Notes under the pieces: model-generated
Database searches by the model: none
The model's input: only the letters and a program-made list of their open reading frames with translations
What the model was told of the DNA's origin: nothing
Program-made: the position numbers and the translations under genes
Assembly: GCA_014281115.1 (NCBI GenBank)
Contig: JACONQ010000019.1
Location: 992,001-1,056,000, forward strand
Direction of reading: 5' to 3'
DNA length: 64,000 nt
DNA from: Laburnicola sp. R22_1
Lineage: Eukaryota > Ascomycota > Dothideomycetes > Pleosporales > Didymosphaeriaceae
In this document: positions 24,329 through 33,396 of the stretch, piece after piece
How positions within the stretch are numbered: the first letter of the stretch is position 1
Layout: every line of letters begins with the position of its first letter

Positions 24329-26437
24329 CCCTGTCTCGGCAGTCAATGCGCACCATCACTCAATGCGCAACCCCAACATGACGCGCCCCAACTCCACCAA
24401 TATGGACCCAATTAACGCCGCGATAGCAGCAATCGAAGCGCAAGAACCAGGAGAATTTTTATCATACAATAAAATCGCCAAAGAATTTGGTGTTGTACGC
24501 TCTACGTTGACGCGCAGGCACCAACGCGTCACGCAGGCGCGTACTATCACTGATGGTACACGTCGTCTACTCCATCCACAACAAGAAAAGGGGCTTCTAC
24601 AATATATCACCTACCTTACTAAGCGTGGCCTTCCTCCTACACGGCAGATGATACAAAATTTTGCTTCCTACATGGCAAAAAGAGACGTCAGCATGTCCTG
24701 GGTTGATCGCTTTGTTAGGCGCAACCCCGACTCCTTGATCTCACAATGGACGACTGGGCTTGACAGCAATCGCCACAAGGCTAATTCAGAGGCAAAATAC
24801 AGGCTCTACTTTGAGCTTCTACACAAGAAAATTACAGAGTATAGTGTAGAGCCTCAGCATACGTACAATATGGACGAGAAAGGCTTCCTCCTTGGTATCA
24901 CTGGCCGCTCAAAAGGATCTTCGATAGGCCTCTATATGAGAGTCGCCAAGTAAGGCAATCTATACAGGACGGCAGCCGTGAGTGGATCTCGCTCATCGCA
25001 TGTATATGCGCCGACGGATCTACTGTTAATCCAGCGCTAATCTATCGATCTGACGCCGCGACTCTACAATCAAGCTGGGTTGAAGAAATCAACGTCAATT
25101 CTCACAGAGTCTTTATCACCTCATCAACCTCTGGATGGTCAAACAATAAGATAGGGCTTCAATGGCTTAAACAGGTGTTTGATCGCTGTACAAAGGAGAA
25201 GGCTCGACGGCAGTGGCGACTCCTAGTCCTTGATGGGCATAGATCTCACGTTACTATGGATTTTATCAACTACTGCGATCAGAATAAGATCCTCCTTGCG
25301 ATATTTCCCCCTCATGCGACTTATACGCTGCAGCCTCTTGACGTCTGCGTATTTAAGTCTCTCTTAGCTGCCTACTCTGACGAGCTCTCCGGATACCTGT
25401 ATAGGAGCCAAGGACTGTCAACAATCGCCAAAAGAGACTTCTTTACGCTATTCTGGAAGGCCTGGACGACGTCAGTTACGCCGCAGTTGGTTACCAAAGC
25501 TTTTGAGTGTACAGGTATCTCGCCGCCAGATCCAACGCCTATCCTCAAAAGGTTTAACAAAGAGACTCTGCCAGAGCCAGAATCACTAGTGAGCTCTACC
25601 TCAGTACTTAGCGCGTCAGATTGGCGTAAAATAGAGCGACTGTTACGCTCCACTGTGAAGGATATCGCGACTGAGGAGTCGCGTAAGCTGAGCCAGACGA
25701 TACACTCAATCTCTGTACAAAAGCAGCTCCTAGAGCATAAAAATAAGGGTCTCCGAGAAGCTCTTGCAAACCAGAAACGGCGTCAAACAAAAGGCAAGAC
25801 TCTGCCCTTAGAGCAACCTAAGGAGTGGCATGGAGGAGCAGTTTTCTGGTCACCTGCCCGCGTACAGAGGGCGCGTAACTCGCTCAGCCAGCAGGAGGCT
25901 GAAAAACAACAGTTACAACTCCAAAAAGCTTAGCAGCAAGAGATCTATATAGCTAATAAACAGCTTAAAGCTCGTTTACAGCAGGAGAAGCGCGTTGAGC
26001 GGGCAGCAGCTAGAGATGCGCGCGCCAAGGAGAAAGCTGATCAAGCTGCTGAGCGACGCCTCCGTCAACAGGCTCGCAAGACTCAACAACAACTTCAAAA
26101 ACGTCTCAAAATTGCCAAAAAGGGAAGTTAGAAAGCTTCAAAAGCTACTTATACAGTTACAAAGAGGAAGAAATCTACGCCAGCACCTGTACGCGTTGAT
26201 GCGGCGGCATCTGCGCCATCAACGCCATCATCGCGCTGTGGCCGTATAATTAGAACACGAAGCAGATATCTATAATCTGACTAGCTAGCAATTATCTATA
26301 GCTCTATGAGAAGCCAACTCTAGAAAATCTCGCGATAAAAGCTTTTGTGTAGAGCTCTATAGCCTCATATTGCTGGCTGAGCGATTACGTTGGGGTTGCG
26401 CATTGAATGACGGTGCGCATTGACTGCCGAGACAGGG
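24329..26437 (+). mobile_element. pogo-type element C
   Basis: A 2.1-kb element flanked by TA on both sides (24327-24328, 26438-26439). The terminal inverted repeats begin CCCTGTCTCGGCAGTCAATG and extend ~50 bp. Each holds two copies of TCAATGCGCA-like sequence 17 bp apart. The interior encodes one broken transposase. RIP-type decay is mild compared with the AT-rich block. The right TA is also the left TA of element E, so one inserted at the edge of the other. Confidence 0.88.
24404..26275 (+). pseudogene. pogo-type transposase of element C, frameshifted
   Basis: The N-terminal part (24404-24953) starts MDPINAAIAAIEAQEPGEFL, continues through the double helix-turn-helix region (FGVVRSTLTRRHQ, then LTKRGLPPTRQMIQNFASYM), and reaches the first catalytic Asp in YNMDEKGFLLG. 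The frame is lost near 24910-24950. The second part (to 25933) resumes with LLVLDGHRSHVTMDFINYC (second Asp) and FPPHATYTLQPLDVCVFK (third Asp), so the triad is of the DDD pogo type. A coiled-coil C-terminus with HGGAVFWSPARV follows, then stops at 25931 and 26129. The reading continues as GRIIRTRSRYL to 26275. At least one frameshift and two stops make it inactive. Confidence 0.88.
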
Positions 26438-26544
26438 TACCGTAGCTTGGCAGCCCGTGCAACACGTCAGCTCATGCAACACCCTAACATGATCGCTCGG
26501 CCAGCAGCATGAGGCTATAGAGACGCCCACAAACAATATTATTA

Positions 26545-26974
26545 ACGTACTTTGCACTCGAGTTGATCATTCCATCGAGTCGATCACTTTGCCAAGACCC
26601 CACTAAGTTCTGTACTATTTACGATAGTATAGAGTCAACACGAACTATTTTCGATAGTCTAAATAGGCTAATCTATTCAGAATCTACTTCTATAGGCTGC
26701 CTATAGGTTGTTTTGTTATGCCTGGGCTTGCCGCAGCGTCTACAGCGCTGTTGAGCAGATTCGCCTCTATTAGCGCGCACCCTCTTCTTCGCCTTTTGCC
26801 CATCACTGCGCGCCCCAAACTCCTTTAGAGTGGCCAGCCGCTGGCCCTCTTTAGCTGTGAGGACTCCTTTACGCTGTACTCGCTTTCTTTTATGCAATTT
26901 ACGTCGCGTGGCGGCCTTATTGGCAGCTTGAAGTTCGGCGTTGCGTTTGGTTATCAACACCAAAGAATGCCCTG
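26545..26974 (-). repeat. Left arm: 3' end of element A with C-terminal transposase fragment
   Basis: On the minus strand the arm encodes SLVLITKRNAELQAANKAAT, then VLTAKEGQRLATLKEFGA, ending CRRCGKPRHNKTTY...EVDSE and a stop at 26673-26675. This is the usual zinc-knuckle-like C-terminus of Fot1/pogo-type transposases. The outer 50 bp carry the A terminal repeat. Its inner edge meets the B terminus at 26974/26975. Confidence 0.8.
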
Positions 26975-29103
26975 CCGTGTCCGTGCGCGTAACGGGCCAC
27001 GTCGCGTAACGGGTCACGAACACCAAAACACCAGACAAGCCACCAACTTTAACGCGTCGTAACTCCACCACTATGGCTCCGATTGATGACGCGATTGCAG
27101 CAATTGATTCGCTAGAACCAGGAGAACACTTTTCGTACCGCGCAATTGCTCGTCAGTTCGGTGTACCAAAGACTACGTTGACTCAAAGACACCAAGGTCG
27201 TCAGCGCCCACGGGAAGCCAAACATCGCGATCAACTACTCCTCAGCCCGCAACAAGAGTACGAGCTTGTAGAGTATATTGGAGGCTTAACAAAGCGAGGG
27301 CTACCACCTACAAGAGAGATGATACGAAATTTCGCCTCTGAGATCTCCTCCGAGAGCGCCTCTGATGCCTGGGTTACGCGCTTCTTGAGCCGAAACCATG
27401 AGCATCTCACCTCTAAATACACCCTCGGGATGGACGCCACACGCCACAGAGCCGACTCTAAGGACAAGTACGAGGCGTACTTCAAGCTGCTACACTCCAA
27501 GCTCACTCAGTACGGCTTGGAGCCTCGCCATATATACAGTATGGATGAGAAGGGCTTCATGATCGGTGTACTCAGCCGCTCCAAACGAGTGTTCAGCCGT
27601 CGGATGTGGGAGCGTAGGGAGGTCACTGCAGCTCTCCAAGATGGCTCTCGTGAGTGGATCACCCTCCTAGCAGCCGTCTGCGCAGATGGGAGTGCTCTCT
27701 CGCCCGGCCTCATCTACCAGTCGGCGAACAGCTCACTGCAGGCCTCATGGGTGGCCGCCATTGAAGCCGGGCAACACGACGTCTTTGTGGCTTCATCTCC
27801 GTCAGGATGGACGAACAACGACATCGGATTGGCGTGGCTAGAGCAGGTATTCGATCGCTGTACGAAGCAGAAAGCGCGTCGCGGGAGGGACTGGCGTCTC
27901 CTCATACTTGACGGCCATGGCAGTCACCTCACAAAGGACTTTATCGACTACTGCGACTCCCATCGTATACTCCTGGCCGTGTTTCCCCCTCACTCTACTC
28001 ACACGCTTCAGCCACTCGATGTTGTTTGCTTCAAGCCTCTCTCAAGTAGCTACTCCAAGGAGCTCTCCAGCCACCTCCAAAGGAGCCAAGGGCTCATCCC
28101 AGTCACGAAGGGAGACTTCTTCCCATTGTTCTGGGGTGCCTGGCAGTCTGCCTTCACGACAGAGACGATCCTCAATTCCTTTGAAGCCACTGGCATATGG
28201 CCCATGGAGCCAGAGGCTATACTCAAACGCTTCGAGAGAGAGCTCCAGCGAGCATAGAGGAGGTGAAGCATGTCCCCCAGCACCCAAAGAGAGCGACTGG
28301 CGTCACATGGAGCGTCTCGTACGCTCTGCAGTGAGGGATACTGCCGCGGAGGACTCTAAGACGCTCTCTCAAACGCTCCACTCACTCGCAGCTCAAAACG
28401 AGCTGCTACACTATGAGAATAACGGCCTGAGAGAGGCTCTTACTGTTAAGAGGAGGCACAAAAAGCGCGGCAAACCTCTCGACTTGCAGCAGCGCGAGGA
28501 GTACCATGGTGGTGCTGTCTTCTGGTCACCGCGCAAGCTGAGAGAGGCACGTGCACGTGAGGCAGTAGTACAACACTAAGAGCATGAGGAGCAGCTTGCA
28601 AAGGCGAACAGGAAGGAGCTTCAAGCTGCTGCTAAGCTCCTCCGAGAGCAAGAGGCTGAGGAGAGACGCGTGGCGAGAGAGAGAGAGCCAAAGTGGTGAG
28701 AGATCAGCTGAAGGCCGAACAGGCAGCTGCTCGCGCAGCCAGAATCGAGGCCCAAAACACTAAGAGAGCATCTAAAACTGCCCAAACAGGTAAGCGCAAA
28801 GCCTCAAGAGCGCCCTCAGCAAAGCGTGAGCCCAAGAGACGCGCGCGCGGTACTGCAGCTGTCAGGGAGTCGCCAGAAGCTGCACCAGCTGCTCCACCCA
28901 AAATCAACTCTCGTGGCCGCACCATCAACGTTCCACGCAAATATAGATAATACAAATCAATCGCGAGCATGTTACGGGTCTCTCCACCAAAAAATCTCGT
29001 TAAAAGAGCTATTATAGCTGTTACAATAACCTCATCTTTGTGGTGGTGAGCATGTTGTTCGTGGCCCGTTACGCGACGTGGCCCGTTACGCGCACGGACA
29101 CGG
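26975..29103 (+). mobile_element. pogo-type element B, core of the compound
   Basis: The inverted ends begin CCGTGTCCGTGCGCGTAACG and match over ~47 bp. GCGTAACGGG occurs twice in each end with a 17-bp period. The length (2129 bp) equals that of element C, and the transposase ATG lies 98 bp from the end with the same AACTCCACCA leader as in C. It is the least decayed transposon in the window. Confidence 0.85.
27073..28950 (+). pseudogene. Nearly intact pogo-type transposase of element B
   Basis: An open frame of 394 codons (27073-28257) covers the whole DNA-binding and catalytic part: MAPIDDAIAAIDSLEPGEHF, FGVPKTTLTQRHQG, LTKRGLPPTREMIRNFA, first Asp in YSMDEKGFMIG, second in LLILDGHGSHLTKDFIDYC, third in FPPHSTHTLQPLDVV. 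It is a cut-and-paste transposase with a DDD triad. A frameshift at ~28245-28258 diverts the end. The C-terminal coil continues in another frame (ESDWRHMERLVRSAVRDTAA to a stop at 28577-28579) and, after a second shift in a GAGAGA run near 28680, ends INSRGRTINVPRKYR at 28948-28950. Whether the truncated 394-aa protein has activity is unknown. Confidence 0.85.
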
Positions 29104-29532
29104 TAGGGCATTCTTTAGTATTGATGACCAAACGCAACGCCGAACTTCAAGCTGCTAATAAGGCCGCCACACAACGTAAATTATATAAAAGAAAGCGATT
29201 GCAGCAAGAAGGAGTCCTTATAGTTGAATAGGGCCAGCGACTGGCTACTCTAAAGGACTTTGGGGTGCGTAGTGATGGCAAGAAGGCAAAGAAGAGGGTG
29301 CGCACTAATGGAGGCGAATCCGCTCAACGGCGCTGTGGACGCTGCGGCAAGCCTAGGCACAATAAAAAACCTATAAACAGCTTATAGAAGTAGATTCTAA
29401 ATAGTTTAGCCTATTTAGACTATTAAAAATAGTTCATGTTGACTCTATACTATCGTGAATAGTACAGAACTTGGTGGGGTCTTGGCAAAGTGTCCGACTC
29501 GATGGAGTGTCCGACTCGAGTGCAAAGTACGT
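29104..29532 (+). repeat. Right arm: second, inverted copy of the A 3' end
   Basis: The plus strand encodes SLVLMTKRNAELQAANKAAT, then a stop near 29230, and later RRCGRCGKPRHN in a broken frame. It matches the left arm base for base along its whole length apart from scattered differences, mostly transitions. The inner edge meets the B terminus at 29103 with TA at 29104-29105. The TIR motif CGAGTCGGACACT occurs twice, 17 bp apart. Confidence 0.8.
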
Positions 29533-30017
29533 TATAGCTTTGTTAATACCTATAGGTGCTAGCGTAGAGCTCTGTCTCTTTATAACTGTAGAAGTAGCCT
29601 TAAGAGCTCTCTAACTTCTTTTTTTTAGCAATTTTAAGACGTTTCTAGAGTCGTTGTTAGGTCTTGCAAGCCTGCTGCTAGAGGCGTCGCTTAGTAGCCT
29701 AATTAGCTCTCTCCTTTGCGCGCGCCTCTCTGGCTGCTGCCTATGCAACGCGCCTCTCCTAGAGAAGCCTTTTCTTAAGCTGCTAGCTAGCCTAACAAGC
29801 CTCTGCTCGCTCCCTTTTTTAAAGCTGTAATTACTACTCCTTAATATCTTTCTAGTGTTAACGATCGCGCGCCTGCTGTACGCTATAAGGTAACTAGAAA
29901 ACAGCTCCACTATAATACTTATCTAGCTAATTAAAAGGCAGAGGCCTGCCTCGCTTTAAGCGCTTCTTTTAAGTTACTAGAGTCTCTTATAGGCCTTTGT
30001 TTTTATACTCTAAGCTA

Positions 30018-31791
30018 GCGGACCGGGTTTCGAGTCACCTGGGGTTTCAACTCACTTATTATAACCTAACACCCTCATTAAAACACGTGTTTTCTCGCCA
30101 CCCACACTGCCAAAATGGACACCTGTGAAGAATCTATCCAAGCAGCTATCCGCGATCTTAATGCTGGTGTTTTCTAGAGTTAAAGAGCTGCTGCAAAGGC
30201 CTACAATATCCCTTAAGCTACGTTCTCTGCTCGTGTACGAGGCACACAGAACAGCCAAACCAGCCACGTATACCAGCAAAGATTGACTCCAGAGCAGGAG
30301 GACTTTCTCGTACAATGGATACTTGAAGAAGACGCGCGAGCTTTTCCTCCCTCACACGCACGCGCACGAGAAATGGCGAACCGAATCCTCCAGATGAATG
30401 GAGACCACAGACCCGTAGGCAAGCATTAGATGGCTGCCTTCCTTAAGCGCAACGCACGCGTCGCATCTGTTGTAGGTTGAAAGATTGAAGCTGCTCGAGC
30501 TGAGGGAGCAACACCAGCACAGATACGCGCGTTTCTTGAGCTCTTTGAGAGGACTTGTACGAGGCTGGGTATAAGAGCTGAGGATACATGGAATATGGAT
30601 GAGACTGGGAAGGCCTTAGGTGTATGTGCTAACACCAGAGTACTCGCAGATAGTCAGAAAAAGAAGGCTTACTATTAGTCGCCAGAGAACTGCGAGTGGG
30701 CATTAATAATCGAGTGCGTGTTGGCTACGGGCAAGAAACTGCGCTGTTTAGTTATATTCAAAGGGAAGAACCTATAGAGTACTTAGTTTCCTGCGATAAT
30801 TCCTGATTGGCTTTATACAACCTCTAAGAATGGCTGGACATTAAATGCAATAGGAGCTAAGTGGTTGCAGCGGGTATTTCTGCCTGAGACAGCTCTATTA
30901 CACGATTGTTGGAGGATGCTAATTCTAGATGGCCACAGCAGCTATATTGGCCTAGAATTCCTATAGGCCTGTAAACAGAACAAAGTCTATCTTCTGTTTC
31001 TGCCTGCTTATTCTTCTTATGTCCTACAGCCTCTGGATCTCTTAGTATTCTTAGTTGTGAAGAGATTCTACCGGCAGCAGATCTAGGCTCTTTTGTATCT
31101 TGATGACGCAGCGCCTGTTAAAAAAGAGCGCTTTATTACAGCTTATTATTACGCAAGAGAGCGCGCAATCACTGAGAGAGTTATACGAGCAGGATGGGCT
31201 ACTACAGGTATCTGTCCATTTAATATTAACTGGGTAGTTAACTTATCTTAGGTATCTCAAAGACCTATCACGCCACCTTCCTAGAATCAACCTCAACCTA
31301 CTTAGAACTATCTCTCTACTCCTTACGGACCTCGTGCGGTCTTTGTAGCTCAGAGACAGCTTTATAAGGTTAAGAGTGTTGGGCGCAAGACTTATTAGTT
31401 TTTTAAAAAAGTGGGCAAGGCACTTGCAGTAGTAAATACACAGGCAGCACAGTTTAAAACAGAGAATAGGAGACTTCATAGTTAACTTGAGGCTCTTAAG
31501 CCTTAATAACCACAAAAGAAAGTTTATGTAAATCTAAATAAACGCTTTGCAGAGATAGATACAATTATAGTTGCTATATAGGCCTCACGGCTTCTTAAGG
31601 CACAATAAGAGAGCAATGCTAAGGAACGGGCTACAGAAAGAGTAGCAGCTAAAATAGCAGCTTAAACGCTTTAGTCTATGTGTACAGAGTAATAATTATA
31701 ACTCTATTAAGAGAATAAACCCGATTTTTATATAGATGGCTAATTTCGAGTTAGTGAGTTAAAACCCCGGGTGACTCGAAACCCAGTCCGC
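30018..31791 (+). mobile_element. pogo-type element D, inserted in E
   Basis: TA lies at 30016-30017 and 31792-31793. The ends begin GCGGACCGGGTTTCGAGTCA and are inverted copies over ~43 bp. GGGTTTC recurs 17 bp further in. The length of 1774 bp is almost that of element F (1791 bp). The element interrupts the C-terminal part of the E transposase. Confidence 0.88.
30115..31692 (+). pseudogene. pogo-type transposase of element D
   Basis: From ATG 30115 the frame stays constant to 31692 but has about a dozen stops, all where Gln, Trp or Arg is expected. Readable parts are SQRAAAKAYNIP, QEDFLVQWILEEDARAFPP, AREMANRILQMNG, TWNMDETGKALGV (first Asp), MLILDGHSSYIGLEFL (second Asp) and AYSSYVLQPLDLLVF (third Asp). 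The protein would be ~525 aa. Absence of frameshifts with many nonsense transitions points to RIP rather than ordinary decay. Confidence 0.85.
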
Positions 31792-33396
31792 TAGCTTATA
31801 AGCTAAGCTTGTATAGAGATATAGTGTACAGTTTAACTTAGCTTCTTAGCCCTATTACTATCCCCTATATTTGTATAAGCCTTTAGCAGCTAATTAATCT
31901 TTTTCTAATCTAAAGCACTAAGTACTAACGTAGAGCTCTCTCGTAATTGCTACTTAGGTGGCTTAGCCTAATCTAATCTCTAATTAAATCTTTTAAGGAT
32001 AGTCGCTAGATTTAGTAGAGAGATACTAGTAGCCTTAAAGACGCGGAGTATTAATAGCGGCCTTATAGTATTAATCTAGGCGTCCTAGAATAATATAAAG
32101 AAGTCTCTTTTAGCAATTAAGCTAAGCCCCTGGCTATTGTTTATAAAGGCTAATATCTAATTTAAATATGCTATTAATAGAGGCTTAAAAACGTAGATAT
32201 TAAGAGGCTGTAGCGTATATATTAAATAAGACAAATAGATAGCTAGTAAAATTCTATTACAATTATAGAAGTTAACAAACTCTATAGTAATATAGGATCT
32301 ATAGCTATCCATAATTAATAGTTAATATAATCGCCTAGCTTTGGCCTTTATAAGGTAATTAAATACCTACTATAGCTATATAAGGCTAATCTAATTGTTT
32401 AACTAGCTAGAATCTAATACTATAATAAAGGCCTAATAGCGCTAAGGATTAATATTCTTAACCTAGCTTAATTATATATTTATAGAGGCAGCCTAATAAA
32501 TAAGAGCTAGGTTTAGAGCAGAACTATTAGCGTAAATATAGGCGATAAGCGATATCCACACATAGCTACTATCCTAAATAGTTTACCTTACAGCCTTGCT
32601 CTAATATAGAGGCCTATTAAAGATTCTCTTTAAGTGGAAGGTAATACTAAGTAGGAAGCCTTTCTTGTCTATATTATAGGTATTCTAGGCTTTAATTAAG
32701 TACTGCTTATTCTTATACTGCAGAAGCTTAAAGTAGAGCTTATATTTAGTAGGAGAATTAGCTTTATAGTAATCCCTATTAATGCTAATTATCTATTATA
32801 ATATTAAGGATTTAGCGTGGCGCCACACAAAGCGATTAACCCATAATAAAGAGACCTCTTTTTAAGCAATAGTAGAAGTAAAGCTTTGTATTATCTGCTG
32901 TGTAGGAGGAAGGCTATATTTAGTAAGGTGTTTAATATATTGTAGAAGCTCTGCCTCTTAATAGCTGTTAAGATTGCGTTATTTTTCTATCCTATCTGCA
33001 CGCGTCTGTGTGACGCGTTAATGCTGGCGCGTTAGTGTAGAAACAACAACACTATAATCTCTAGCAACTTGTCTATATAAAAAGTTTTCTCCTAGTTCCT
33101 GCGATTCGATAGCTGCTATCGCAGCCTTAATTAGATCTATATTGGTAGAGATGCGGCGCGTCAAAGTTAGTGCGCTGCATTGCGGGGTGTTGCATAAGCT
33201 AACGTGTTGCACGGGCTGCCAAGCTACAGTAGTAGACATGCGCCACAGCTGACGCGTGCGCGTTCACATTTTACGCTAACAGGCAACCTTTGCAACCCAA
33301 GTCAAACACAGCCTGTCTTATCCACAGACATACATGCCATCACCACCCCGCTTCTTACCTATTCCTCTAACAGCTTCAAGATCAGACAGTCTAAAA

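Larger units (their letters stand above)
26545..29532. mobile_element. Compound element: inverted A 3'-ends around element B
   Basis: Flanked by TA on both sides (26543-26544, 29533-29534). Both termini start ACGTACTTTGCACTCGAGT. Two inverted arms of about 430 bp (26545-26974 and 29104-29532) each contain the terminal repeat, 3' end and C-terminal transposase codons of the same element family (A), both pointing outward. A different element (B, 26975-29103) with its own terminal repeats lies exactly between the arms. The TA duplication indicates that the whole 2988-bp unit sits at one target site in element E, so it probably moved as a single unit; this last point is inference. Confidence 0.8.
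29535..33172 (-). pseudogene. Transposase remnant of element E, interrupted by element D
   Basis: The minus strand from ~33170 reads IKAAIAAIESQELGENFLY and VVVSTLTRQH, homologous to the N-terminus of the element C transposase, then decays with many stops toward 31794. Element D interrupts it. It resumes left of D (30015 down to ~29535) as the coiled-coil C-terminus; in a shifted frame this region gives a Leu/Arg-rich peptide that also has a twin in the same place in element C. The final 3' region lies left of the compound element at 26440-26542. Confidence 0.72.
26440..33229 (-). mobile_element. pogo-type element E, split by two nested insertions
   Basis: The left end (26440 on, CCGTAGCTTGGCAGCCCGTG) and the right end (to 33229) are inverted copies, with TA at 26438-26439 and 33230-33231. 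Each end has TGCAACAC twice, 17 bp apart. Removing the compound element (26545-29532) and element D (30018-31791), each with one TA, leaves ~2.0 kb, the size of element C. The sequence on both sides of each insertion continues the same transposase and 3' region when compared with C. Its transposase is on the minus strand and decayed. Confidence 0.82.

Noticed and set aside
24138..24403. Upstream extension of the element C transposase frame
   Set aside because: It crosses the terminal repeat and the flanking host sequence; the family start is MDPINAAIAAIE at 24404.
27908..28257. N-terminal half of a plus-strand open frame overlapping the B transposase
   Set aside because: Shadow frame; only its part after ~28258 is the genuine shifted C-terminus.
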